DNA of 64,000 bases from Euclidia mi (Eukaryota; Arthropoda; Insecta; Lepidoptera; Erebidae), in the NCBI GenBank assembly GCA_944739405.2, contig OX123188.2, positions 63,197,251 to 63,261,250 on the forward strand, given 5' to 3'. The stretch's first letter is position 1, and each line of letters begins with the position of its first letter. The notes under the pieces were generated by a model. That model saw nothing but the letters and a program-made list of their open reading frames with translations, was not told the DNA's origin and ran no database searches. The position numbers and the translations under genes were made by a program. Shown piece after piece: positions 22,841 through 33,880 of the stretch.

Positions 22841-23765
22841 AGAAACTGCAAGAAAGCTGCATTTTGGGGCCAAGAAATACTTTGGCTCAGTGGCGTGTTC
22901 TCGAAAGATCGATCGAAACGACGCCGGCGCTGTGGCGGACGATCGATCGCCTGCGCCGCTGCCTGCTACTCATCGCGGCCACGCCCAACCCAACTGCGAA
23001 GAATTGGCTGGGAGCTGGATCGAAAGGAGGCTACTTCTACCCAATTTGAAGATCTATTTGGACAGCGGGCATCGCGTCGGTGGTCTTTCCGAGGGAAGTA
23101 AGCTCGTTCCTATACCTACATTTTCCATTCCCGATTGCCGCTTTTATGTGTGTTTAGGGTTGACTGTTTTCCTCAGGAGAAAGGAGCAGTTAAGTGCTAA
23201 CAAAATCGCATTTTGGTGATAGCGTATTTATGGGTAATAGGTACCTATACCTAATGATCTATCTAACTATATTAAGTATTTCAACTATTCTAACTCTTAA
23301 AGTTGAGTTTTGAAAAAACTACTGCATAGTCATTCTATTCATGCCAAGCATGTTTTGAATCGTGTTACTGCATACTCTGTTTATGCATTATTTTCTATTT
23401 AACAAATTAACACACTGATTCGTGTTACGTGCATAATTTTCACATCTAAAAGCTTTGCATTGCATCCGCTTCAAATAGCATTGCCGAACGATTCCAGAAA
23501 ATCTTCGGCTGCGTCTGCGCACTGCCTCCCGACTCCCGCCTGCATACTTACGCCACCGCGTGGGCATCGCGTCATTCGCGTCGCGCCCCGGGGCTTTGCT
23601 GCCGCGCGCCGCCAAAGCAGAGCGGCCATCTTGTCGTGCGGCGTGCCTGCCGCGACACGGCATCGCTACGAGCTGCGTCTGGAGCGTGCCTATAGGTATT
23701 GGCTTTTGGTTTGATGCACATTTTATTACCTATTTTATTGTTTTATTCTCGGTAATTGTGATTTA
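22841..23765 (+). other. BEL/Pao untranslated leader
   Basis: About 0.9 kb between PBS and gag start. It contains GC-rich patches (22915-22990 and 23500-23690) and several overlapping short ORFs without Gag character. It probably holds the packaging and translation-control region. I see no supported gene. Confidence 0.6.
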
Positions 23766-26272
23766 GTGATGCCAATCATGGATGAGGAAAAAAGTGAATT
23801 GTGCGTATTAATTAGGAAACGCGGTACCTTAAAAGGGCGTTTAACTAAAGTAAACGAATATGTTCAGGAAATGCAAAAACTAGACATAGGTGCTCTAAGT
23901 AGTATTAATATAAAGGAGCTAGGTAGGCGCTTAAATAATTGTCAAGATTTATTCAGACAGTTTGATGATGTTCAAACTTTAATTGAAAATACATGTGATG
24001 AATCTGCTGTAGATGAACAAATCACATTAAGGGATTTAATTGAATCTAAATTTATTTCTGTTATGTCAATTATTGAGGACATACTTGAAAGACAAGGGTC
24101 TGAAAAAGAAAAAGTGGGTGAATGTAGTAACAAAGGTTCGCATTCAACTTGTTCATCACATGGTTTACAGTCTATAAAATTACCAACGATAAAGTTGCCT
24201 ACATTCAATGGTTCACATTTAAAATGGTTAGAGTTTAGGGATACATTTCAGTCCTTAATACATAGCAATGAGTCCATACCAGGCATCAATAAATTTCATT
24301 ACTTGAGATCCTCATTAGAGGGAGGTGCCATTGAAGTTATCAAGTCGTTGGAGTTTACATCTGAGAATTACGAAGTAGCATGGGACTTACTTTGTAATAG
24401 ATATAACAATAAAACAATCCTCATTAACAATCATCTTAAGGCATTATGTAGTATTGAAAACTTAACTAAGGAATCATTCAAAGAATTGCGTAACTTAGTA
24501 GATAATATTTCAAAGAATTTAAGAGCTCTCAACACTCTAGGTCAACCGACTGATCAGTGGGACATTCTATTAATATTTATGATTACTGCTAAGTTAGATA
24601 CCAGTACAAGCATAAAGTGGGAAGAACATAGGAATAGTTTACCTGACTTGCCAACGTTAAATGATTTTTTCAATTTTATTCCAACTCGTGCTGATATTTT
24701 AGAAACTACATCAGTCACATCGCAACAAAATAAAAATGATAAAGCTAATTTTAATAAAAACAATGCATCCAATAATTGGAAAAGCAAACAGTTTGATAGG
24801 TCTAATTCATTTGTCTCTTCGACTGAAAACTTGTGTGAATATTTGTGTTTATTGTGTAGTGAGCAGGGACATCGCATTCACCAATGTACTAAATTTAAAA
24901 ATATGAATGTACAAGACAGGCTCAAAGAAATATCTCAAATAAAACTGTGTTCTAACTGCCTGCGTGAAGGTCACAATTCATTTCGGTGTCGCATAAAGAG
25001 TTTCTGTAAGTTTTGTAAACAGAAACATAACAGTTTACTACATGTAAACAAACTTCAACTTCATAATAGTACTGACAGGGAACAGACTACAGCCACACCT
25101 GCTACATCAAATCAACCACTGCCAGTATCTTTGTCTGCTGTCTCCGTCAGCCAGGTTCTGTTGTGTACTGCTATGGTAGAAGTAATAAATGCAAATAATC
25201 ATCAGACTTACCTTATTCGGGCTCTATTAGACACAGGCAGTCAATCCTCTTTTGTGACAGAAAACCTGAAAAACAAGTTAGGACTAGCAATGAAAATTAG
25301 TGAACCTTTACAGATTTCAGGTATTAATAATGTGTCTTTTAATATATCCGAGCGCTGTAATGTAAATATAAAATCGCGATTGAATTCTTTTAATATGGAA
25401 ATAAATTGTCTTATTGTACCACAAATTACAGGAACATTGCCAAGCGCACCTGTAAATATTCAAGAACTTAATTTACCCAAAAATATCATGCTTGCAGACC
25501 CTAAGTTCCATTATCCCTCTACTATTGATATGTTATTAGGGGCAGATGTTTTTTGGAACATTGTAGGGACTAAGCGTATTTCATTGGGTGTAGGTAAACA
25601 TGTCCTACAAAATTCAAGGTTCGGATGGTTAGTCAGTGGAAGATTAGGAGAATGTAGCCTTAGTCACTTGACATGTAATTTCACAAAGGAAATTCATAAT
25701 GACCTTAAAAGGTTTTGGGAAGTTGAAGAAATTAATTGTATTGGTAACATCTCACCCCAAGACAAATTATGTGAACAACATTTTTTAGAAAATATGAAGC
25801 GTCTTCCCAATGATCGATTTTCCGTTAAAATGCCATTTAAGGAGGTACCTGAACAGGCACTAGGCGATTCTTATTTCCTAGCTAAAAAACGTTTCTGTAA
25901 CCTAGAGAAGAAACTAAATAATAATTATCAGCTCAAACAAAGTTACACTGAATTTATTGAAGAGTATAAAAACTTAGGTCATTTACAGGAGGTTAAGCGT
26001 CCCAAATTTGGATATTACTTGCCACACCATGCTGTATTGAAAGAGCACAGTGAAACCACCAAATTGCGTGTTGTATTCGATGCCTCTGCCAAAACGACTT
26101 CAGGTAAATCCTTAAATGACATTCAATATATAGGTCCAGTTGTACAAGATGATTTGTTGTCTATCTTATTAAGATTTAGAACTTATAGGTATGTGCTAAC
26201 TGGAGATATACAAAAAATGTATAGGCAAATAGAAATAGATCCATCTCAGAGACATTTACAATTAATTTTGGG

Positions 26273-26347
26273 CGGGATGATTGTTCTCAACCTATAAAGC
26301 GGGGTTCTCAGCCTATAAAGCGGGATGATTGTTCTCAGCCTATAAAG
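26273..26347 (+). repeat. 27-bp tandem triplication inside RT
   Basis: Three copies of CGGGATGATTGTTCTCA(A/G)CC..AAAG: 26273-26299 (27 bp), 26300-26320 (21 bp, lacking six bases), 26321-26347 (27 bp). The two extra units add 48 bases, a multiple of three, so the expansion alone keeps frame. The frame is lost just before it at TTGGGCGGG (26269-26276). Confidence 0.85.
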
Positions 26348-27729
26348 GTCTTGCAGCTAAACACTGTCACATATGGGACAGCATCTGCACCTTTTTTAAG
26401 CACTAGGTGCCTTACTCAGTTAGCTCGTGAATGTTCTAATCCCTTCATTTCTAATATTTTAGAACATGATGTATACATAGATGATTTAAATACGGGTGGG
26501 CAATCAGAGAAAGAAATTAAAGAAATATATGATGGGATCACTAGAGTTTTATCCTCAGCTTGTTTCCCTCTTCATAAATTACGTACAAACTGTTCCAAGG
26601 TGTTACACACAGAGACCACTTCTAAAACTCTTGATTTGAGTAAACATGCCACAGTTTTAGGACTAAACTGGTCACCTACACTAGACACATTGCAATTTAA
26701 GGTTGACATGGATATGAGTAGGAAACTTACTAAACGTACTATTATATCATTAACATGTAAAATATTTAACCCATTAGGGCTGCTATGTGCATGCATATTA
26801 AAGCTAAAATCATTTTACAGCAGTTATGGAAAGAAAAGTTAGGCTGGGATGATTTTGTGCCACCCCATATTGAGAAAAAGTGGGTAAAGATATCAGAGAA
26901 TATTAATAATCTATCTAAAATTAGTTTGCCTAGAAATATAAAATGTGAATTTCCCATGTCAGTTGAATTACATTGCTTTGTTGATGCTTCACAGGAAGCG
27001 TACGGAGCTTGTGTCTATTTACGTTCAATTAATAATGAAAATGTTGTAAATGTTAAATTGTTGTGTGCGAAGGCGCGGGTTGCACCTTTAAAAGTCATGA
27101 CCATACCTCGCCTTGAATTGTGTGGTGCACTTCTCGGTGCGCAGTTGTCCACTAAGGTAATACAGTCCATTAGATATCATAAGATTACACAGAAGGTAAT
27201 ATGGAAAGACTCAACAGTGGTGCTTGGCTGGATAAATGCACAACCAAACCTTTTAAAGGCATTTGTAGCCAATCGAATAATAGAAATTAATGAGTTGTCA
27301 CAAGGTTTTACGTGGAGGCATGTTCCCACTCACCTCAACCCTGCAGATCTAGCTTCCAGAGGTGTAGATCCTCAGCGTCTACAGATTGAACCCTTGTGGT
27401 GGGAAGGACCCTCCTTCTTAAAGGAGGGTTCAGCTGCTTGGCCACAACAACCTCATAAATCAGTGGAATTACCTGAACTTAAGGTGCATTTACAAATAAA
27501 GGTGACTCAAAATGACAGTCATAGCTCTATCATTAATTTTAATAATTATTCCAAGTTTAATCGCTTAAGTCGCGCGTTTGCATATGTATTGCGATTTGTG
27601 CATAATTGTAGGAACAAAACTAAATTATATAATTCATTACAAACTAGTGAAATAAATAAGTCTCATATTATTCTCTTTAAATTATGTCAACATGAGTCAT
27701 TTGAGGTAGAGTTAAAATCTCTACATAAC

Positions 27730-28331
27730 CCCCCCGTGGGATCTCCACCTTGTCGTGGTGGGGGGGCTTAGTAGCCGTGGATTGGTCACCCGCGGTGAAG
27801 CTAAGAGGGATCCAGGAGGGGACGCTCCGCGTGGGCTTGACGGAGGCCTGCGCAGGATGCGTCCAAAGGGGCGGGTGCGAGGGACAGTTCTACTGTCCCT
27901 CGCAGTCGGGTGCGGTCGCGGGAGGAGAGGCGTGTCGGTGTTGCGTTGCCGCGCGCCCTATCTCCCGCGACCAAATGGGAGCGCACCATCGTTGCGTCGC
28001 GGTGGGGCCGCAGAGGAAGAGGAGATGCGGTGTTGCGTTGCCGTCCTCCCTATCCTCTGCGGCCGCTGAGTGTTTTGGCGGCGGAGCCCAACACCTTCAT
28101 CCGCGCCGCCAAGAGGGTTTTGTTCGGGGCCCGCCTGACCATCTGGCGGGCCAATACCCGTCGGGGGGTAGCGAGGCATGCTTCAGCGATACCCGACCCT
28201 CCGACACACGGGTACGTGAGGAACACGGGTTGGTTTTTAGTCAGTAAGAGTCTGACAGTCCCCTTCGCCCTTCCCCCAGGGCGGAGGGACTCCATGAGGA
28301 TTTTCCAAGCCGAAACAAAAAAAAAAAAAAA
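27730..28331 (+). mobile_element. Nested 602-bp GC-rich poly-A retroposon
   Basis: Inserted into the BEL pol region with an 11-bp target duplication CTCTACATAAC (27719-27729 and 28332-28342). It begins with a C-run and GTGGGATCTCC, is very GC-rich, and ends in a pure A-tract at 28317-28331. Several overlapping frames are open only because of base composition; none resembles a known domain. The combination of poly-A, target duplication and small size marks a LINE-mobilised non-autonomous element, or a LINE 5' region joined to its 3' end. I cannot assign the family. Confidence 0.85.
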
Positions 28332-29596
28332 CTCTACATAACGGTTTAGGAATACCTAAGAATTCCAATTCTGAAGGCTTGTTAAGAGTAGGAGGCCGTC
28401 TTGACAATTCTAGTTTTGATTATAATAAGAAACATCCAATTATACTAGATTGTAAACATAGATTTACCCATTTATTAATGAGAAGTGAACACCAACGCTT
28501 ATTTCATGCAGGTCCGCAGCTGTTATTATCTTCGGTGAGAGAAATGTACTGGCCTGTAGGTGGGAGGGCTCTAGCACGCAAGATATATAAACAATGCATT
28601 ATATGCACAAGATTTCGTGGTAAGACAATACAGCCTATAATGGGCCCATTACCAGCGGCTAGGTTGAGGCCTACTTTCCCTTTCCAATCGACTGGTACTG
28701 ACTTTGCAGGACCGTTTCAAATCTCTAGTAAAAAGGGAAGAGGTAATCGAATAACTAAATGTTACCTCTGTCTATTTGTTTGCCTAAGTACGAGAGCAGT
28801 TCAACTAGAGCTAGTGAGTGATCTTACTACATCTGCCTTTATTTTATGTTTACGACGATTCGTGTCGCGCAGAGGTAAACCCTCTGAAATCTGGTGTGAC
28901 AATGACACTAACTTTGTGGGGGCAAACAATGAACTAGGTAAGGTGTTACGCTCCAGCCGTGACTCTGTCATGGATTATTCTAGTGATGAAGGCATTTCAT
29001 TTAAATTTTGCCCGGCTTATTCACCACATTTTGGTGGGCTATGGGAGGCAGGCGTAAAGGCAGCCAAATATCATTTAAAGAGAACAGCAGCCAATGTTTC
29101 CCTTACTTTTGAGGAGCTGTCGACTCTTTTTACACAAATAGAAGCAATCCTTAATTCTCGCCCTCTCTCCCCTTTGTCATCTGATCCCTTAGATTTAAAC
29201 CCTTTAACCTCCGGGCACTTACTTATTGGACGGCCACTGACGTCGGTGCCCTCTTTTGCAGCAGAAGACTCCAGACCGAAGTACCACCTCATCTGCAAGC
29301 TCCGCCTCGACTTCTGGAAGAGATGGTCTCAAGAGTTCATAGCGGAACTCCAGCAGCGATCCAAATGGAGAACTGAGTCTGCCGGTCCTGAAATTGGAGA
29401 CATGGTCCTAATATTGGATCAGAATCTGCCTCCGCAACGGTGGCGGCTCGGCCGCATCACACGTCTACACATGGGCGCAGACAATACTTGCCGTGTGGTA
29501 GATATTTATACAGCTAAGGGAACAATCCGTCGAGCCATTCACTACATCGTTCGGCTGCCGGGCGAAGAAGAATCCTTTAAAAGTTAGCTCTTTCAA

Positions 29597-29607
29597 GGCT
29601 GGGAGGA
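29597..29607 (+). other. Polypurine tract of the BEL/Pao element
   Basis: GGCTGGGAGGA immediately precedes the 3' LTR start TGT at 29608. It is the expected primer site for plus-strand DNA synthesis. Confidence 0.75.
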
Positions 29608-29878
29608 TGTACACGCATGAGCCTTGTTACCCAACGCGCGGGGTACCGCGCATTAGGCTCGCAACCCAATCAGGGGCCAGCCAGGGGACTGCGGAAGCGG
29701 TGACGGCGAGCGTCACCACGCCAGCGGCCAGCGCGGCCGGCCGGCCATTCGGACGACGACAAGGACCGAGTGCGCGCGCATGGTTAAGATAATATAATTA
29801 TTGTAATCGCTACCGCTCGGCTATCCTGAATATACTGTTTGGATATATAATATAGTCCGTTTCATTCATCTCCAAACA
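29608..29878 (+). repeat. 3' LTR of the BEL/Pao element
   Basis: 271 bp. Its six differences from the 5' LTR are A/G at two sites near the start, G/T in the AAGCGG(G/T)GAC stretch, and T/C, A/G and T/C in the last 75 bases. Followed by ATATG. Confidence 0.95.
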
Positions 29879-29883
29879 ATATG

Positions 29884-30707
29884 TCATCTCCCAACAGTTT
29901 TAGAAATGATGTACGTATTAGAATTTAATAAGCTGCCTTTCTAACTATAAAGACAATAATTTTGTCGTAAATGATTATTACGTCTTATCACACCATATTT
30001 ATCCCAGGCTGACTAAAATTTAAAGTTCTCTATGAGATATTGTACATAGTTGTATTATTAATAACCGCGTGTAACATTAGTAGTGGTTCGTACCTTTTTG
30101 ATGATGGATGTTGAAGATGAGCGATGTATGGTGGGAGTCTCCGTATTCGCGATCAGGTGGTAGAATGCAGAAGAACTTCCCTGCAATCTATGCGCGATGG
30201 CTTAATACGTTTTAATTGACTATGATTGTGTGGGCTTCAATGTTATGACTTGCGGCAAGGAGGCGTTTTGTGACATCAGTTCTGAGACTGTTACTATATG
30301 TTCAATACTATACACTGGAAATCGCTGGAATACTCGGCGCCGATAATACTATATGACTGGATCATGTTCTTCGTCTCCCTGGAGCTGCCGTCTCTGAGAT
30401 ACGCTGCCTTGTACTCAAGTACCAACATGCGAAGCATGACTATGTGGAGAGTGATTTTGTGATGACAAACCAATAGTAATGTATCGTTGTCTTTAGTATT
30501 TTGGTGTCCTCTTTGCACTTTTAGAAGTGTTTACACTTGGTAAATGCTGTCAGTAGAGACATGCCCAGTAACCTAGTCGAGTGTCATAGATTATGCGTGG
30601 TGGAGGGGCGCTTTAATCAGGGCCACTGAGGGCCCTCTGACATTTTAAACCCAGTTAGTAAGAAAACTAAAATTTTAATCAGCCTGGGGTCTATCGGATT
30701 CCGTTAC
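29884..30707. other. No gene seen
   Basis: Non-coding sequence. The minus-strand frame at 30294-30518 is not protein-like. Confidence 0.5.
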
Positions 30708-30800
30708 AGTTTGAATAAAATTGTCATTGCAGTCGGGGGCCGTTTTGTGGAACACCAATTTAAGAGGTCCCCCGACTGCAATGACAATTTTATTCAAACT
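30708..30800. repeat. Perfect 32-bp inverted repeat, 29-base spacer
   Basis: Left arm 30708-30739 (AGTTTGAATAAAATTG...) and right arm 30769-30800 are exact complements. The spacer is 30740-30768. Confidence 0.9.
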
Positions 30801-31937
30801 TGCTATTAACTTACTTGTTTGTTTTTTTGCAGGGCAGTCGTGTTTTTTAATTTTTTTATTATTAATTTTTATTTGATACATTTTAGTGGCATCTTGGTCT
30901 AAATCTCATACTCCAATAATTAGAATGCATATGAATGAACTAGATGGCGTTGATTTTCTTTTTTAATTACTTAACGGCGCTACATTTCTAATCAAAATAT
31001 AATGTTATATTAAATGTAGTTATTATTTACGTACTCACTTTCTTATTTTTTATTTCTAGGTGACACTTATTTAGAAATAAGAAATATATATTAATAACGA
31101 CACTTATTTGTTTACCACTAATAAATAATAAAAGGCATTATTACATTTGTCTTCGCTGTTGAACGTTAGATGGCACTATGATGTTTCTTATTTGAAAATG
31201 GCTTCACACCCCTACCACCATGATTTTTTCAAAAATATATATCCTGTGTTACTCGGGGTGATGTAAGGATTTTAATGATACCCCATACATCCTAATCAGT
31301 CCAGGCATTTAGAAGTTATAGTGAAATAAAGAAACTCACATACATACTCGTACATACATGAATCCTGAAAACTCTCCTTTTTTTGGGCAGTCGTGTAAAT
31401 ACAACTTATATCGTGTTATTAATTTGAAAATAAATTTGAAACGTCTGTTTTGTCGCCCCGACGACGACGTTTCGTCGTGAGATACAGCAGATGTCGTCAC
31501 CGGGTGCCAATCGCAAAAGTTTGAAAGTATTCAGCGGAGTATCATGTCTATTATGCGGAGGGTAAGCCAAAATTATGATAAAATGTATACAGTGGCAACG
31601 ATCGTAAAGCGTTTTAATTGCATAAAAAATTCGGAAAAGTGCGAGTCTGACCCGCGCACCGAGGCTTCCGTACGCATTTTACCTTATTTAAGGTTGGTGC
31701 TAATTACGCTAGTCCTCTAAATCTGTATGAGCGCCCATACAACTTAGAGGACTATCTTATCTCTATCTATGTTATTTATGGGGACACCCTTAAAGGGAAA
31801 TGCCCACTTCCCATAGTGACTTTGGCCATAAGTTGCCCATATTTAAAACCATATTTAAATGATAGTATGTGATGTCAGTAAATAATTATTCAAGGAAGTT
31901 ATTAAATAAAAGATGGCAAAATTGATATAAAATACTT
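30801..31937. other. Non-coding; degraded repeats
   Basis: TTCGGAAAAGTGCGAGTC near 31631 is a word of a dispersed repeat I recall from moth genomes. A small hairpin pairs AGTCCTCTAA (about 31711) with TTAGAGGACT (about 31744). No gene seen. Confidence 0.45.
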
Positions 31938-31943
31938 TTTATT
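31938..31943 (-). promoter_or_regulatory. Polyadenylation signal candidate
   Basis: AATAAA on the minus strand, 73 bases beyond the stop of the ORF at 32016-32405. Confidence 0.4.
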
Positions 31944-32015
31944 TGTACTGAGGACAAGATAGTTGTTAATATATTTAATCACACACAGTCACGTTACGTT
32001 ACACGTAATATTTCA

Positions 32016-32405
32016 TTAATTACGATAAAAAATACTTGTATTTAGGTACCTCTTGTTGTCGAACCCATCGTTGTACAATATGTCGCACTTTTCTGCAATT
32101 TCCAAAATGTGTCGTCGAATTCTTGTAACATTTAAACCGCAATTTACGCAGCGTAAATGTCCTTTTGAGACAGCAGATGAATCTTGAGAAGAACTCGGTC
32201 CAGAGTGAATGCCGGGATCATCAGAAACTGCAGATATCGAGTCCAAGTTCGCGCTGTCGTGAAAAGCGGGTTCGGATTCCATGTTCAGGCAGTGGTCGTA
32301 AGTGTTAGAAGAATCTTCGGAGTACATTATCAATATTAAGCTTGTTCGTAAATAAAATAGCAAAGTCGCAAAAGAAAAGATCACGCAAACCGAGTTTATA
32401 AACAA
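32016..32405 (-). CDS. Small ORF with a zinc-finger-like motif, unknown product
   Basis: 129 codons as longest ORF. A second ATG at residue 27 (MYSEDSSNTYDHC) starts the hydrophilic, serine/aspartate-rich part and may be the true start; the first 26 residues are hydrophobic and could be a fortuitous leader. Near the C-terminus LRCVNCGLNVTRIRRHILEI followed by AEKC gives C-x2-C-x9-H-x7-C spacing, suggestive of a metal-binding finger. A polyadenylation signal follows 73 bases downstream. A GGTACCT near the end could be a splice donor, so this may be a first exon. No family recognised; it could be the N-terminus of a decayed transposase. Confidence 0.4.
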   Translation of the reverse strand: MFINSVCVIFSFATLLFYLRTSLILIMYSEDSSNTYDHCLNMESEPAFHDSANLDSISAVSDDPGIHSGPSSSQDSSAVSKGHLRCVNCGLNVTRIRRHILEIAEKCDILYNDGFDNKRYLNTSIFYRN

Positions 32406-32865
32406 GATACGTAGGTAGGTAGTCGACTTGTGTCATGACTCATGACAGTCAATTATGGGATGGCAAATAAAAAAAGCATAGACCTTTATCGAATCGTTAT
32501 GATTATTTTGCTTATTATTGGCTTAACTATATAAAGTAATACGTTTTCTTTATAATTATCACTTAATTAACATTAAAAACACCACTTTCTTATTTATTTT
32601 TCACTTCTTATATTTTTATTTAATTTTAAAAGCTCTTGTTCCGTTGAAGTTATGACGTGGCAACACTGGAATTACAACATGACGATTAACTCCGTTAAGA
32701 TACTTTTTTTATTAAAAAGATTTTACTATCTTCTTTCGTTAAATGAATAACATGAAGAATTATTATAAATTACTATATATTTTTTCGTCATACGCATAAT
32801 CTTGGGCGGCTGATAGCCAAATATAAACATTTGCCTTTACCACTTTTTTTTTTTTTGTAATGTTT

Positions 32866-33030
32866 CCTTTATTTGTGCTGTAAGACCCTACTTTTGGCCA
32901 AATTTCGTGATTCTAGTTCAACGGGAACTACCATATAGGTTTTCGACCCAGAACCTATAGGGTACTTACGGTTGACCTAGAATTGTCAATTTTGGTTAAA
33001 ACTAAGGTCTTACAGCACAAGTAAAGGAAA
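32866..33030. repeat. Long imperfect hairpin (~165 nt)
   Basis: TCCTTTATTTGTGCTGTAAG (32866 onward) pairs with CTTACAGCACAAGTAAAGGA (ending 33030), and pairing continues inward with mismatches (TTTGGCCAAATTTCG with CAATTTTGGTTAAAA; GATTCTAGTTCAACG with TTGACCTAGAAT). I estimate about three quarters of inner positions pair. It may be a fold-back repeat or a hairpin-RNA source. Confidence 0.6.
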
Positions 33031-33330
33031 TATTCCGAAAATTAAAAAAAGTTGAAAATTAAGGTTAATTTTGGTACTTACAAGTTTTGGCAAAAATCTG
33101 ATTTTGACCATATCTTTTTATCGGGTTGACCTAGGACCCTGATTTTATACACCTAATAGGAACCATAGACTTCAGTATCTGGTGTAAATTTCAATTTGCT
33201 AGGTCCACCCGTTCCTGAGTAAATGGGTGGTGACACACGGACAGACAGACAGACAGACATACGGACAAGAAAGTGATTTTATAAAGGTTCCTTTTTTTAC
33301 CTTGTGAGGTACGGGAACCCTAATTACCAT
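33031..33330 (+). repeat. Dispersed repeat tail with (GACA)n
   Basis: ACAGACAGACAGACAGACAT at 33241-33260, then AAGGTTCC..TTTTACCTTGTGAGGTACGGGAACCCT, a pattern I recall as the end of common moth repeats. It continues from the hairpin above. Non-coding. Confidence 0.45.
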
Positions 33331-33554
33331 ACTTTTTATAAAATAAATATATTTTTAATTATTTTATAATATAAATAGATTACACATCAGGCGCCATTTT
33401 TGTGATATAAACTACGACGCCGATAAAATCAAAGAAAGGTTATAGGTAAAGACAGAGTTCACTTTCGACCTCTGCCTGTCAATTAAGGTTAGACAGTCAG
33501 TTAGAAAATGTAAATAAAATAACAAGGCAGAATTAACAGCTATCTGTCTGTGTA

Positions 33555-33660
33555 TATACAATTCCTGCGTTACTGACTGACCGACACAAAACGCACAACT
33601 GAAACTATTGGGCTCAAGTAGAAGAAATTTGGCATGTAGGTAGGTATGTTCCTTGGGGAC
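33555..33660 (+). mobile_element. 5' fragment of the 35050-37092 Helitron family
   Basis: CCTGCGTTACTGACTGACCG, GAAACTATTGGGC and GTATGTTCCTTGGGG match the start of the element at 35050. Truncated after about 100 bases. Confidence 0.5.
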
Positions 33661-33719
33661 TGTATGACTAAGAAGGCATTTTCTGAAATATACACGGTAC
33701 CTGCAATCTGAAACAGTTC

Positions 33720-33880
33720 ATCATCATCGGCCCTGTATGTAAAGTGTCTGGCCAAGTGCGGGTTGACAGACTTGTCTGAAGTCTGTCAACAAAGTCTTTC
33801 GAGAACATTATGGAGAACTCTCAGACATACAGGTTTCCTCACAATGTTTTCCTTCACTGTTTAGCAAGCGATAATTAAAA
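33720..33880 (-). mobile_element. tRNA-headed SINE, copy 3, with internal hairpin insertion
   Basis: Shares GCCAAGTGCGGGTTG, CGAGAACATTATGGAGAAC and CAGGTTTCCTCAC.ATGTTTT with 3278-3530. It lacks the tRNA head. At 33762-33790 it carries a perfect 12-bp hairpin (GTTGACAGACTT / AAGTCTGTCAAC, 5-base loop) absent from the other copies. Confidence 0.65.

Larger units (their letters stand above)
23766..29587 (+). pseudogene. BEL/Pao Gag-Pol polyprotein, interrupted
   Basis: Segment 1 (23766-26297, 843 codons): Gag core around residues 138-310 (LPTFNGSHLKWLEFRDTF), two canonical CCHC knuckles at 361-374 and 395-408 and a third C2H2-like one at 414-426, aspartic protease DTGSQS at 489-494, RT start from about 765 (KLRVVFDAS, LTGDIQKMYRQI). 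Segment 2, in a different frame from 26273 to 26842, carries the RT active site YIDD at 26474-26485. Segment 3, again shifted, begins near 26800 and holds RNase H (CFVDASQEAYGACVY) up to the nested insertion at 27730. Segment 4 (28343-29587): integrase with H38, H43, C73, C76 zinc site and catalytic D108, D174/D176 and E223 (residues counted from 28379). The ATG context at 23766 is the first long in-frame start. No functional polyprotein can be made from this copy. Confidence 0.9.
22550..29878 (+). mobile_element. BEL/Pao LTR retrotransposon, nearly complete, inactivated
   Basis: A 7,329-bp element with two 271-bp LTRs (22550-22820, 29608-29878), both TG...CA. The LTRs differ at six positions (about 97.8 percent identical), so the insertion is fairly recent. 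A 5-bp target duplication ATATG flanks it (22545-22549 and 29879-29883), as expected for this superfamily. Gene order is Gag, protease, RT, RNase H, integrase in one planned reading frame, ending 20 bases before the 3' LTR. There is no envelope gene. It is broken by single-base shifts near 26271 and 26800, a short tandem expansion at 26273-26347, and a nested retroposon at 27730-28331. Confidence 0.93.

Noticed and set aside
22822..23219. Overlapping ORFs in the BEL leader
   Set aside because: Start at the PBS, are GC-driven, and do not resemble Gag, which begins at 23766.
27750..28341. Several overlapping ORFs of 60-165 codons
   Set aside because: All are inside the nested GC-rich retroposon; openness on both strands reflects base composition.
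29588..29607. Possible envelope gene downstream of integrase
   Set aside because: Only 20 bases separate the pol stop from the 3' LTR, so this BEL element has no env.
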